A stretch of DNA of 64,000 bases from Morinoia aosen (GCA_030386875.1 CM059568.1:28948120-29012119), one strand, 5' to 3'. Numbered from the stretch's first letter, positions 12,286 to 23,511 are shown. Notes: a model not told the origin generated them from the sequence alone. A program made the numbers and translations.

Positions 12286-15200
12286 TCGTGCTCAATACAT
12301 GCAAAATAATTGGCCCTATGCCTCTCATTTAAATCAATGTCTGGAATTTGACAATGAAAGATCTACATTAGTTCATAGCACACAGCGTCGAGAATGTTCT
12401 ATGTTCTGCAGGACTAAGAGAGTTAATCGTATCTTGCTTTTAGCGTGCGTGTAACTGTTTTTAAAAATTTTTAACGGTATATAATTCGAATTATATGATC
12501 TTGAATTGATTTTGCGCAAAAATTCCTCGTTATACCTGCCTTCCTCGTGCTTGACAGCGTGCTAGCATGGGCCAACGTTAATGTTTTTACAAAAGATAAT
12601 CTTAAAATATGCTTTACCAAGTGCCTACGTAACGGTATTCATCTATTTTTGCGTTCTGTCGAACATCGGCGATAAAGAAAGACCTTTTTTATCGGAAAAG
12701 AAATTATTTAATGTGTCCTACTTAGGTATTGAACTTTTTAAAAATAAAATTCGTACTCCAGAAACTTTGTGCTTTGTGTTGATGAGCATAATACAGCAAG
12801 TGCTATCCCAAGCACATCGACCGTGTGAGTGACCGCTTGTCAGGATTTTGTGTCAGGTTTCCGACGTTAGGAAACTGGTTATGAAGCTCATTGGGATATT
12901 CCATAAAAGCACTTCACTTTCTTATTCCTCCGATATAATTCTAATTTTATTTCGTTTATTGAAAAGCCTTGTTTAGTTGAAATAAACTAGAATTTGTTAC
13001 TTTTCATGAATTTTTCCTTATAAAATTAACAAATGTAACAAAATAAATTACTATTAGGCCACTGTTTACTAAAAGCAATGTTGCCCACATATTTAAAATG
13101 ACTTGTTTCATAATCATGTAGAACACCATTTTTGCGGTACACTCATTACAGGGATTTTAACAATTCAAGCGTAAAACAAGCACTGTATCGCATACCTGCA
13201 AAGTTGCACTCAATGCCGGTTTCCTAAAATCGTGTTTTCTTTGAGGTGCTCCTTAAATTATCCTCGTTTTTTTTGTTAAACAATCAACCTCGTAACCAAC
13301 AGTTGCGGCTCCTGCAAATCATTCACTTACATTGTTTTTGTGCGTAATTTCTTGAAGGCTATTTTTCTGAACTTTGATTCATGCATGTACTTCCATGACA
13401 AGCGAACTAGGGATGATGCTTGCGACCCAGTACTGTACCTACTCAAGATGATGAGCTGGCTACAGTTACTGTTGCAATGGGTGTTGTTAGCTGTCTTGTG
13501 GGTGTGCTAGAATAGAATCAAATGCAATAGTCGTGGTGGAAGAAGCAGCGCAGTTTCTATGGACTCATCACTGTTTCCTACTTAATGTACGTATCTCGAT
13601 ATTCGTAAGAATTTGAAGGTGACCTCTTTCAAATGTGTGAAGTGCAATTAATCTCGTTAATCATGATCTTATTCTATAAATGCTACGTAAAGAATGCTTC
13701 TTATTACATTATATAGATTACGGATCAGCTCTTCCGATTATTTCTGTAGTGAACAATTAAATTAGAAAAAGAGCGAAAATGGTTAAATTTAAAAAAAATT
13801 TGGCAAGTGTCAACGAATTTTTCCTCGCTGGGCAAAAGCGTAATCAGCGCTTGAGCAATCATGTGCGGCCGTTAGAGCGCGTTACTTCCAGTGAGGTTTG
13901 TCTTCAATTTCTCTATTTTCTTGCCTATCACATTATTTTTTGCAGTATTACTTAGTTAGACATAAAATAATCATATGCATCTCGTACGCTCTCTTCATGA
14001 CTCATGACTACCGTTCTTTGTGGCAGTATTATTCCACTTGACTAGAAACTATACCACTTGTGTTCCTTCCCTGTACCTAATGTGTTATCTTTACGATGAC
14101 CATTCCTTGAGTCAGTATTTTTCCGTGTTATTATGAAAATGTTATTTGTGTACCTTGAGTGCCTATCTTGTATTTCCTTCTTAATGGCGACAGTTCGTGC
14201 TGACAGTATTATGTGCATCACAGTGCTGCGCTCTACAGCAACGTAATCGACGTTCTGTTTAATTTTTGTAAGAGTTTCTTGGTATGCGATTTCTCCTGTC
14301 GCTTTTCATCGGCCTTTTTTATTGAAAGACTTTTGTTTAGTTTTTATCTTCCCCTTCACGCTGTCTTGTATTATCTTACTGCACATGCTCAAAAAATACT
14401 AACTTGTTGCATTTCCTTTTATTTATGATTTTATTCTCCTCAAGAAGGTACAACTGTTGTATCTATTAAAATTAGCACTCCCAGGGGAAAATGTGAGGTT
14501 CCGAGGTGAGGGATAGGTAAGCCTTTTTTTCTGTTGAAACAGAATTTTTTTGTAACTGACCATATTTTTCGGTTCTGTGCTGTCCTGTTTTTAAGCACGT
14601 ATTACTTTTTTTCAACTTGAATCTCCTTTCATAAACTTCCTTCCTTACTTTATGTTTCTATGCGTGAGGGATTTTATGAGGGAACGCCCCTTGTGCATAC
14701 CTCGTTCACCAAATTCCAAACTAAAGGGTACCTTCATCTTTCCTCTCTTTTAAACGCCTTTGTTGTCGTTAGAAAGCCTTATTATAGTTTATACTAATCT
14801 AATCATTATAACTTCATTTATATTTAAAATACTGCGCCATGCACTCTATATTACTTTCTGTGTCGATAGTATTGCTGGTTTGTGCCCGTATTCTTCGTTT
14901 TAGACATGAGTATTTTTTGTAATCTATTGGTTTTTGCCATAATGTATTCGTTATTATTTAACTTACTCTGAACACGATCGTTATTACTTCATTCACCGTT
15001 GCCCTCATGACAGAACCTCACTGTTGAACATTCGGTTGGTTGCTCTCTGGATAACTTGAGCGAACGACTGAATCGGAGGTGCGGGATGAACTTTGTTTGG
15101 AAGGCAATTCCTAGAGTGAACCTCTTTACCTTTTTCTTATGCTTGCTGCCTTCAGCGGAAATATGCAAAATTCGTCTTAATTCGTCTCATGTTTTTTGGG

Positions 15201-16500
15201 GATACTTTGCTTCTGTTTACGATTTCACATGAAAGATGCATATTCTGTCTTCTGGGGTTCTGATGTTCTTTAATGCATTACAGGATGTTTCTCCGCACTA
15301 AAATTCTATCTATTCTGAGCTGTTGAGAAGGTTGCTGAGGACATGCTGACTGCTAGCACCAGGTTGTGAGAGCGCACTTGGGTGTAGTAGACCAAAGTAA
15401 TTGTAAACCAAGAACTGGGACACTTTTTTCTCCTGTTGGCCTTTAAGTAGCAAATTCTTTTGTGACCTGTAGGAATATTTTCGTACTTATCTAGTGCGCC
15501 AGAGTAAGATATCACGAAGAATTACTTTACATCCAAAATATTACATAACCTACGCCTTATGAGTTCAAAAGCAGTGGTATTCTATTACCTTAGCGTTAAT
15601 TTCCATTAGCGTTTATTTTGCTTTGGCTGCGATTTCAGTGGAAGCTTAATTTTCTATTTGATTATTGAATTTTTCTGATGAATATAACTGATTTTTTGCT
15701 GTGTGTTATAATCATCTTTGTTTTTCCATTTGCTGATGAATTTGAGCTTATTCGATTTCTTGACTTGACTCGATTGTGAGACGCTAAACTCGAGCTTATG
15801 AAAGTACCTCGTGAGAATTTTAATAATAAAAACAAATTTTGATCGTCGTTTCATTTTACGAGTGCAATATGTTTGTAATCACTATGAACGTTCAACTTTT
15901 GGACTTAAAAGGAGGAGGGAGAAAAATTGCAAGCTCTTTAAATAAGAGGGTTTTCCCTATATTCTTTCCTATGCCTTCGTCGTTTTCTACGGCGGAAGAA
16001 AAGCCGTTTGCCACACGTATTGGCTGAGATTCCGTTGCAGAATTAGCGATGGTTTATTTTCTTATGAATTGGCCGGATTTTCGTTCGCTTTCATGTCTTT
16101 CTGAGGTTAGTTTGAGGTTAGTCCGATGCATCATGCGACACTTCTTATGTCATTTGATTTTATTTCTTGTCTGAGCTGAGCGAGCCGAAAGTTAGAGAAT
16201 CCTTTCTTTCTTTGAAATGAATGTCCTGAAATTTATGAAATATATCGTGAACTTTGCAAAATATTTTAGGTCTTGCGATATGTCTTGAAAAAATTGAGTA
16301 AATTTTTGGGATCAAAACGATTTGAGATACTAATTGAAAATTAAGAAACATGTTGTAAAACGTAAGTTAGGAAAAAGTTGCCTATATAACTTAATTCTTG
16401 TACTGTCGTTTTTTATACGGTTAATTCACACAGCCAACGGGTAGACTTCGTTGGAAGGTGTTGACATTACGAGAGGCACCCAGAAACATCTATGATGTAC
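12286..16500. other. Intergenic AT-rich stretch downstream of ACSBG
   Basis: The first ~700 bases probably include the ACSBG 3' UTR, with AATAAA at 12980-12985. The only structure I recognise beyond that is a copy of the ~300-bp dispersed repeat near 14445-14790. The short open frames show no recognisable protein. Confidence 0.6.
14445..14790 (+). repeat. ~300-bp dispersed repeat, copy 4
   Basis: Shares the 5' block (CAACTGTTGTATCTATTAAA, GAGGTTCCGAGG) with copy 1, then TTTTTCGGTTCTGTGCTGTC, TTTCATAAACTTCC and CGCCTTTGTTGTCGTTAG. It shows the repeat is not confined to the ACSBG introns. Confidence 0.6.
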
Positions 16501-16697
16501 CTTACATTGGCCAATCGGTGTAGTGTTTAGGCGATGTAAGGTTTGTCGAGCTTCTCAGAAGACAAGAAAAGTGCACTCAAGCAAATTTACATGGCCAAGT
16601 CCATCCGCGGTACATTCAGCTTAATCGGTGCGATTCGAATGATTTATAATATTCCCAGGCCTTGCAATAGGAAAATCACTGCATTAGCGGAACAAAC

Positions 16698-16776
16698 CAC
16701 TAATGACTGGGCATATATGATATATACACGATATATCATATATATCGATGAATCATATGTGCTCAGTCAGTGGTAC
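16698..16776. repeat. Long AT-rich hairpin at Penelope fragment 5' edge
   Basis: CCACTAATGACTGGGCATAT on the left pairs with ATGTGCTCAGTCAGTGG on the right around a core of TATATATC blocks. It directly precedes a truncated GIY-YIG coding fragment. Confidence 0.5.
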
Positions 16777-16779
16777 ATA

Positions 16780-17041
16780 TATTTATATATATTGCACTAC
16801 AACCTCTCTCTCTAGAAGACTAACAATGCATTTAGCATCTGGTGGACCCAAAACACACGCGAAAAACACTCATAAAATTGACTTAACCAGAGAAAACCTA
16901 GTTAACAATACAAAAATAATTTATAGAGAACGAGACTACAATAGGTTACAAATAACCGAGGCAATCCTTATCCAAAAGAAAAATCCGGTTATCAACAACC
17001 AAAATACCGGCACACTACGAACTCTCAAACTCCACTCATAA
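16780..17041 (+). pseudogene. Penelope-like element, GIY-YIG endonuclease fragment (copy 1)
   Basis: Encodes TTSLSRRLTMHLASGGPK and then LQITEAILIQKKNPVINNQ. This is closely parallel to the minus-strand copy at 17795-18160 (TTNLSRRLTMHL, LQIVEAILVEQKKPTINNQ). That matches the C-terminal half of the GIY-YIG nuclease of Penelope-like retroelements, which nicks target DNA for integration. The GIY-YIG strands upstream are missing and replaced by a TA-rich hairpin. It is followed by a pLTR-like region with a hammerhead motif. Broken copy. Confidence 0.7.
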
Positions 17042-17202
17042 CTTTGCCTACAACGGTACACCGCCGTTCCCGCTTCCACATTTAACTTGCCTTTAACTGT
17101 ACCATAGCTATGCTGAAACCCACCCATTCCAGTCGGTCCATTCTATCATCAGCAGCCATTGTAGCAGCACCTTTCTACCTCTATTGTAGCTGCAAACTTT
17201 TT

Positions 17203-17240
17203 AGCCTGAAGATGTCCATTGATGGACGAAACGCGTCGCT
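17203..17240 (+). ncRNA. Hammerhead ribozyme-like motif in Penelope pLTR
   Basis: Reads AGC, core CTGAAGA (17206-17212), stem II GTCCA/TGGAC with a TTGA loop, core GAAA (17228-17231), CGC, cleavage triplet GTC (17235-17237), then GCT closing a short stem I with AGC. All conserved core bases are present. Stem III is minimal, as described for Penelope-like element hammerheads. Self-cleavage is inferred. Confidence 0.7.
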
Positions 17241-17313
17241 CAATTATAATGAAATGACCCTCGGAGAAACTTTTAATTTTTTAACAGTCAACTAAAAAAA
17301 CAACATAAGATCA

Positions 17314-17400
17314 TTAGAAAAAATAATGAAACAAATTATTAACAAGAAAAATGGCATTCTTTTTAATCAAACTTGTATAAATGAATCGCTGCTCCCAAAA
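17314..17400 (+). pseudogene. Penelope-like element N-terminal fragment (+ strand)
   Basis: Encodes IINKKNGILFNQTCINESLL, resembling the fragment on the opposite strand at 17440-17600 (LINNKNSVLFNEICLKE). It follows the pLTR region and ends at a (TA)n tract at about 17405-17430. Confidence 0.5.
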
Positions 17401-17467
17401 CATATTGATTTTATATATATATATATATATATCCGTATATTTTGGAAACCGTCTTTCTTTCAAGCAT

Positions 17468-17815
17468 ATTTCATTAAAAAGTACGCTGTTTTTATTATTG
17501 ATTAGTTTTCTATTAAGATTTTCTATTTTCCTGAATATATTCCTAGCATCATTGCTAAGGAGGTTAAAAAGGTTGCTAATAGTCGACGCGTTTCGGCGCT
17601 CTTGCGCCATTTTCAAGCTATGCGAACAAAATGTAGCTATGATTTCTGAGGTGCTTCTGTAATGGCTGCTCGGGGACAAATGAAAGGTAGGGTGGCAGAG
17701 TCGCCAATGTGGATTGGCTTTGTTGGCGGCTTATGTCGAATCGGTGGGGCGTACAGTCGGTCGACACGGCCACGTGCAACTCACGCGGTCAGCGTCAAAA
17801 AAGTTTGAGAATGCG
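17468..17815. repeat. Penelope inverted repeat, left arm (~348 bp)
   Basis: Reverse complement of 18156-18503 with a modest number of differences. Each arm carries pLTR sequence, a degenerate hammerhead and the N-terminal coding start of a Penelope-like element. The arms flank a 340-bp spacer with the GIY-YIG domain. Confidence 0.8.
17580..17620 (-). ncRNA. Degenerate hammerhead-like motif (minus strand)
   Basis: On the minus strand stem II is GGCGC/GCGCC followed by GAAACGCGTC, as in a Penelope hammerhead. The first core block reads TTGAAAA instead of CTGAAGA, so cleavage activity is unlikely. Confidence 0.55.
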
Positions 17816-18160
17816 GTGGGTCCCGGTGCTCTGGTTGTTAATTGTTGGTTTTTTCTGTTCTACCAGTATTGCTTCTACAATCTGTAATCTATTGAAGTCT
17901 GTTTCTTTGCGTAGAATTTTTGTGTTGCTCACTAATTGGTTTCTTGTTAGGGCTTGGCCGTGTGTTTCCGAAGCGTTTTGTTTTGAGCCTCCTGTGGATA
18001 GGTGCATGGTTAGGCGTCTTGATAGATTGGTAGTTGTCATGCCTATATACGAGCTGTTTAAAGGTTCACAGTCCTCATGGTTGCATTTATACTCGTATAT
18101 GACATTGGTCTGTTTCAAGGCTGGTAGTTTTGTGCCAATATCGTGCCAATATTTGCGCAT
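17795..18160 (-). pseudogene. Penelope-like element GIY-YIG endonuclease fragment (copy 2)
   Basis: Minus strand. A Cys pair CNHEDC is followed by SSYIGMTTTNLSRRLTMHL and LQIVEAILVEQKKPTINNQ. YIGMT is the YIG half of the GIY-YIG motif, and the preceding Cys pair is typical of Penelope-like element endonucleases. No reverse transcriptase precedes it, because the coding sequence upstream (rightward) is replaced by an inverted pLTR arm. It is therefore a remnant enclosed between inverted pLTRs. Confidence 0.78.
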
Positions 18161-18503
18161 TCTCAAACTTTTTTGACGCTGACCGCGTGAGTTGCACGTG
18201 GCCGCGTCGACCGACTGTACGCCCCACCGATTCGATATAAGCCGCCAACAAAGCCAATCCACATTGGCGACTCTGCCACCCTATCTTCCATTTGTCCCCG
18301 AGCAGCCACTACAGAAGCACCTCAGAAATCATAGCTGCATTTTGTTCGCATAGCTTGAGAATGGCGCAAGAGCGCCGAAACGCGTCGACTATTAGCAACC
18401 TTTTTAACCTCCTTAGCAATGATGCTAGGAAGATATTCAGGAAAATAGAAAATCTTAATAAAAAATAAATCATTAATAAAAACGGCGTACTTTATAATGA
18501 AAT
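18156..18503. repeat. Penelope inverted repeat, right arm (~348 bp)
   Basis: Mirror of 17468-17815. It contains a degenerate hammerhead at about 18350-18392 (core TTGAGAA instead of CTGAAGA, stem II GGCGC/GCGCC intact) and then an N-terminal coding start. It ends at a (TA)n tract like the left arm. Confidence 0.8.
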
Positions 18504-18509
18504 ATATAT

Positions 18510-18655
18510 ATATATGTGTTTCGTTAAAAAGCAGACCATGTTTTGCGTTTAGTAATTTCTCATTTTTCTTTTCGATTTTTCTAAATAATCCTATGCATTC
18601 TTCATTTAAAAATTGAAATAATTGTCGTAAGTTTGAATGAGGGCATGCTCCCAAA
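18510..18655 (-). pseudogene. Penelope-like element N-terminal fragment (minus strand)
   Basis: Encodes FLNEECIGLFRKIEKKNEKL and LLNAKHGLLFNET, a diverged relative of the N-terminal fragments at 17314-17600. It abuts the TA-rich tract at 18503-18515 that also bounds the right inverted arm. Confidence 0.5.
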
Positions 18656-18973
18656 CTATATATATATATAAATATGTATATATACACGAATGGGCATATA
18701 AAACAGTAACACACCGAGTAGTGGAGGCCCTTCTTAGGGCAGAGTCAGAGTAGAATTAGAGTAACAGACGTTGCAGGAGAAAATTACCGCAGGCGGGCAA
18801 GATGCACGAAAAACGCTCATACATCCGTGAATAATCAACTACACGGTGCGGTGATAGGACGCACAGAACAGTCATCATGAGATTGCTATGGAGACCAACA
18901 CCGAATTTGGAGAGATCAAGCATCGGCAAGGGAAAGTAGTAGAAACAGAAAAACGCATTACGATGTGAATATA

Positions 18974-19692
18974 CAGGGTGTTTCAGTACTAGAGGCAAAA
19001 AATAAAACCATGCATAGAAAATCGCAAAATAAAGCGATTGTGAGAAACAAAAATCTTAATACTCCACTCCAAAAATCTTAATTCCAAGCCGACAAGTTCT
19101 TAAATCTTGAATATTAGCCGGCTGTTAACGTAGTTTGGTTTTAGGTGCTCTAGTTAAGGAGTTAAATTACTATATTCACGAGAGTTTGTGTCATTGAAAA
19201 CCCGATCATACTAATTTAGACTACTTAAGGAATTATTTTTTAACTTTTTGTCGGAAAAAATAACCAATCAAAAATGATAAATTTTATTGTTCCTACAAGA
19301 AGTGTTCAACGTGCCTACCGTGAACTTCACTACACTTTTCATATGTCATGAACTGACGGCCGTACAGATGTGAAAACAATAAGTTTTTCAGCTATTTATG
19401 CTGTAACATCACCTATTCGGGCAACCAGATCATGCTCTGAATCCACAGGGGTGGCATACACCAGCTCCTTCATCAGGAAGAAATCAAGCGGTATCATGTC
19501 TGGTGAGCGAAGAGGGCCGCCACGCATTGATGGGCCGCCTCTGCCAATCTCCCTATTGGAAAACTGCTTATCTAAAATCTCTCGTGATCCAAGGAAATAA
19601 TGTGCTGGTGCTCCATCATGTTGAAACCACATTTATCTACGTGTGTTCAGAGGGACATCTTTCAATACTGCAGGTAAAACTTCTTGTAAAAA
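18974..19692 (-). mobile_element. DUF4817-type DDE transposon, left end plus C-terminal transposase
   Basis: The left terminus starts CAGGGTGTTTCAG after ATATA. A subterminal region with GCAAAATAAAGCGATT and AAGTTCTTAAATCTTGAATA is mirrored, inverted, at the right end of the element near 60226. A minus-strand frame (19632 to 19396) encodes MWFQHDGAPAHYF, FSNREIGRGG and RSPDMIPLDFFLMKELVY. This is the D...D region of DDE transposases that carry an N-terminal DUF4817 domain. An in-frame stop precedes MWFQ, and similarity continues to about 19692, where a SINE begins. The N-terminal half is absent. Confidence 0.75.
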
Positions 19693-19707
19693 AATCCAGT
19701 ATGTGCT

Positions 19708-19858
19708 CGCGGTGGCACAGCGGTTAAGGGATCGGACTTGTATGTTGAAGTCGCGGGTTCGTATCCCGGCGCTGGCGCTGCGATTTTCCCCGTTGGGTAT
19801 AAGGGTGTGGTATGTTCTCCCTCAGCCTGCTTTACACTCCGGGCAGACTTGTGAATAT
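19708..19858 (+). mobile_element. tRNA-derived SINE, best-preserved head
   Basis: A clear pol III-like head has A-box region TGGCACAGCGGTTAAGG, and B box GGTTCGTATCC inside a T-arm-like CGGG/CCCG hairpin. It is followed by GCGATTTTCCCCGTTGGGTA, as in the copy at 250-530. It appears inserted in the DUF4817 transposon, and its 3' end runs directly into the 18-bp minisatellite. Confidence 0.72.
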
Positions 19859-20929
19859 CTATAGACGTGTGAATATCTGTAGACGTGTGAATATCTGTAG
19901 ACGTGTGAATATCTGTAGACGTGTGAATATCTGTAGACGTGTGAATATCTGTAGACGTGTGAATATCTGTAGACGTGTGAATATCTGTAGACGTGTGAAT
20001 ATCTGTAGACGTGTGAATATCTGTAGACGTGTGAATATCTGTAGACGTGTGAATATCTGTAGACGTGTGAATATCTGTAGACGTGTGAATATCTGTAGAC
20101 GTGTGAATATCTGTAGACGTGTGAATATCTGTAGACGTGTGAATATCTGTAGACGTGTGAATATCTGTAGACGTGTGAATATCTGTAGACGTGTGAATAT
20201 CTGTAGACGTGTGAATATCTGTAGACGTGTGAATATCTGTAGACGTGTGAATATCTGTAGACGTGTGAATATCTGTAGACGTGTGAATATCTGTAGACGT
20301 GTGAATATCTGTAGACGTGTGAATATCTGTAGACGTGTGAATATCTGTAGACGTGTGAATATCTGTAGACGTGTGAATATCTGTAGACGTGTGAATATCT
20401 GTAGACGTGTGAATATCTGTAGACGTGTGAATATCTGTAGACGTGTGAATATCTGTAGACGTGTGAATATCTGTAGACGTGTGAATATCTGTAGACGTGT
20501 GAATATCTGTAGACGTGTGAATATCTGTAGACGTGTGAATATCTGTAGACGTGTGAATATCTGTAGACGTGTGAATATCTGTAGACGTGTGAATATCTGT
20601 AGACGTGTGAATATCTGTAGACGTGTGAATATCTGTAGACGTGTGAATATCTGTAGACGTGTGAATATCTGTAGACGTGTGAATATCTGTAGACGTGTGA
20701 ATATCTGTAGACGTGTGAATATCTGTAGACGTGTGAATATCTGTAGACGTGTGAATATCTGTAGACGTGTGAATATCTGTAGACGTGTGAATATCTGTAG
20801 ACGTGTGAATATCTGTAGACGTGTGAATATCTGTAGACGTGTGAATATCTGTAGACGTGTGAATATCTGTAGACGTGTGAATATCTGTAGACGTGTGAAT
20901 ATCTGTAGACTCGTGAATAATCTTTGCCC
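19851..20929. repeat. 18-bp minisatellite, about 59 near-identical units
   Basis: The unit is GTGAATATCTGTAGACGT, repeated without interruption from 19851 to 20913. The first unit has one change (CTATAG) and the last is GTGAATAATC. (20913-19851)/18 = 59. Because 18 is a multiple of 3 and the unit lacks a stop in several frames, both strands show long artificial open frames. The upstream SINE end ACTTGTGAATATCT supplies the founding unit. Confidence 0.97.
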
Positions 20930-20933
20930 GTAG

Positions 20934-21520
20934 TGAGTGCCTGAGCTACAAACGAACCCGGCAGAATAAGGAATACACAACTGTATTAATGGCCGTATTA
21001 TTGTGGAGATCGCCGACAGAATGGCATATGAGGTAAATATTTACAGGCAGGTAGCATAGTACCCGAGGACGACTAGGAGGACCGACGGTTGTCGGTAAGT
21101 CGCGTCGTGCGTGCCGTGGCGTAGCGATGCGCCGTCGAGGTGGCGAAGGAGGCCGTGAGGCTACTGCTTGCTGAGCAGCCTAGACTAGTGAATGTCGGAG
21201 TCACATCGCGGAGAGTCGCAGGGAGAAGTCTTGTGTGAGCCGCTGCTGTGAGGAGGCTCGTTGGAAGACTTGTGCGAGCCGGTGCAGTGAGGAGGCTCGC
21301 AGGAAAAGACTTGTGTGAATATCAGGGTTCCTGCGAGTGCCCTATGTGAACTCTGCGAACTGTGGGAACTGACTAGCTTGGCTTGGCGATGCTTATAGAG
21401 AAGACAGAAAGAGAGTTTTGACACAGAGTGTGTCGGGAAGAGAAGGGGTGAAACGGAAAAGGATAGATAGGGAACCAATAGAGATGCGCTTTGCGCATAT
21501 GATGCTAGCGTTGTGGGTAT
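20934..21520. other. Unassigned stretch between minisatellite and LINE 1 3' end
   Basis: Contains short imperfect repeats such as GTGAGGAGGCTCG with GAAGACTTGTG at 21225-21310. I see no supported gene or terminal repeat. Confidence 0.4.
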
Positions 21521-21735
21521 TTTTTGTAGGTAGTTTAATTAAGTGTGGTAGAAGTTAATTACCGGTCAGGGCTTTGTGTGGGTGGATCTGTAGCTAGTAG
21601 GCATCTTTAGTATTGGACGTGGGTGGGTAGGCTTGCCGTATTGGTTAAGTCTCCTCTATCACAAAATATTCGCAGGAGTCGGTTGTGGTCCGTCGAGTCT
21701 GTCCGTCCGTCTGTTCGTCCGACGTTAGTGTCGTG

Positions 21736-22605
21736 TTAAGTGTATTTTGGTCTCGGTTGGGGTGCGAGTGTTTTCAATTTTGAGCTCTGGAATTGTTTAT
21801 GTGGTATTTGTGGAATGTCTTGCGGGAATAAGAGTTGTAGGTAGAGTTGTGGGTACATGTCGTGAATGTTTTGCCAGATTCTTGTTGCGTGTTTGTGGAG
21901 TGTAATGTTGATTGGTTGCGAGTTTGCTCGGCGATGTAGTAGTGCAGAGTTGGAGAAATCTTGCCATTCTGAATTTGTTATGTATCTCGCGGCTCGGTTT
22001 TGTACGCGCTGGAGTGTTGAGATAGATGTTGGTGGAAGTGTGTGTAGGGGAATGGTGGGGTAGATGAGAGTGGATCTTACTAGAGCGATGTATAGTTGGC
22101 GTTTTACTTCTGGGTTCAGATGTTTGAATCGGTAAAGGCGTGAGAGGTTTTGGTGTGCTGATGCTGCTCGTTGTCTGGTGTGGGTTGCATATCCGGTTGT
22201 GCTGATTGTGAGTCCCAGAACTTTGCCTGAGTTCGTGAAGGGGTGTGGGGTGTTGTTGATGTGCACTGTTGGGTGTTTGCGACGACTGATGGCGATTATT
22301 TTGAATTTGTTTGCATTGGTTTGGATTTTCCATTTTCGTTCGTAATCGTTGATTTGGGCGATGGCTCGTGTTGTTAGAAGAGCTGCCATGTTATATGAAT
22401 GGTTAGCGGATGTAATTTGTGTGATGTCGTCTGCAAAAGCTATGTAGTCAGTATTGGGTATTGGTGGGGGAAGGTCGTGTGTGAAGTAGTTGTACAGTGT
22501 TGGGGAGAGGACTGCTCCCTGGGGGACACCTGACTTGATGGAGAAGGGTGGGCCAGGGTAGTTTGCGATTCGTATGGCTGCGGTGCGGTTAGTGATGAAG
22601 CTATA
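21736..22605 (-). pseudogene. LINE 1 ORF2, RT palm to C terminus
   Basis: Open on the minus strand from the Gypsy A junction to a stop at 21736. It encodes SGVPQGAVLSPTLYNYF, the RT catalytic AFADD box, and the C-terminal region with LYIALVRSTLIYPTIPLHTL and LQRVQNRAARYIT, ending QPRPKYT. LINE 2 ends PRPPPKYT. The frame differs from the segment at 35766, so a frameshift lies close to the junction. Confidence 0.8.
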
Positions 22606-23488
22606 TGTCAGGCCGCACAGGGGTTATCGAGCCTTTTTGTGTTAGTTACCCATAATCTTAAGTATTTTCTTCAGGTGTCCAGCTCTCTGAACGCCGACTT
22701 ATCTATTTCCCCGCGCTGATGTTGCGTTTGTGCATTTACTTTAGTTAGCCCTTGAATATCATTTGTATTACATGTCGATATTCCAAAGTTTCTTGTGTTA
22801 TCTAGCTAAATACGACTAATATTTTAAATGCAATTTTGAGTGTTGTACCCTGTTATGCAGTAGCTCACGTCTGTACGCACTATTTTTGCAATAGAAAATA
22901 AATCACTGTCTTTGTTAAAATATATCAGTGTAGGTGATAGGGACTTCAAAGAGATTCAGCATTAAACAAGTCACACCCTGAGGTCAGAAGAGTTTCCTTT
23001 CTCCTTGATGACACAGGCTTTAGTCTTATACGACACTTCGCCTAATAAGGGAGTTAAGAAGCCACATCGGAAGGACGAACTATTTCGCATAGTTTGTCAA
23101 TAGGAAGACGCTGTCGCAGTTCGGCACTAACAGAATCCACTTCTGTTGCCCTAGCGGTCTCATACGGCGCAGACAGTTGCTCGTCTTCCGAACGGTACTA
23201 CCGTAGTTCGGCACTAACAGAATTTACTTCTGTTGCCCTAGCGGACTTATTACGGCGTAGGTGGTACCCACACTCACCTCACCCCCCACACACAACGGTA
23301 CCGCCGTAGTTCGGCACTAACAGAATTTACTTCTGTTGCCCTAGCGGACTGATTACGGCGTAGGCGGTACCCACACGAACCTCAGGAAGGGCAGCTGCGA
23401 AGAAAAGCTAGCGCCCCGGAAAAGGTAGCTATACAGAAGACAGCCCTTTTCCACGAACCCTCACGTCGACCGCACGACGGTATCGACA
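22606..23488 (+). repeat. Gypsy A 5' LTR
   Basis: 883 bp. It contains three imperfect copies of a block starting AGTTCGGCACTAACAGAA, at about 23113, 23193 and 23300. Each has a hairpin AACAGAA...TTCTGTT followed by GCCCTAGCGG. These may be regulatory or RNA-structure repeats. Confidence 0.93.
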
Positions 23489-23493
23489 TATTC

Positions 23494-23511
23494 TGGCGCC
23501 CGAACAGGGAC
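23494..23511 (+). other. Gypsy A primer-binding site (tRNA-Lys type)
   Basis: TGGCGCCCGAACAGGGAC lies 5 bases after the 5' LTR. It matches the well-known primer site complementary to the 3' end of tRNA-Lys. Confidence 0.9.

Noticed and set aside
12581..12832. 83-residue frame downstream of ACSBG as a separate gene
   Set aside because: AT-rich, no recognisable motif and no supporting splice or promoter features.
17795..18262. Homing endonuclease or organellar GIY-YIG gene
   Set aside because: The Cys pair, context of pLTRs and hammerhead motifs fit a Penelope-like retroelement instead.
19728..19800. Functional tRNA gene
   Set aside because: A and B boxes are present but the acceptor stem does not close and the sequence continues into a SINE body shared with other loci.
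19851..20929. Possible CRISPR-like array
   Set aside because: Units are contiguous with no spacers and the genome is eukaryotic.
19812..20980. 373-residue open frames on both strands made of hexapeptide repeats
   Set aside because: They are a by-product of an 18-bp tandem repeat lacking stops; there is no composition or homology supporting a protein.
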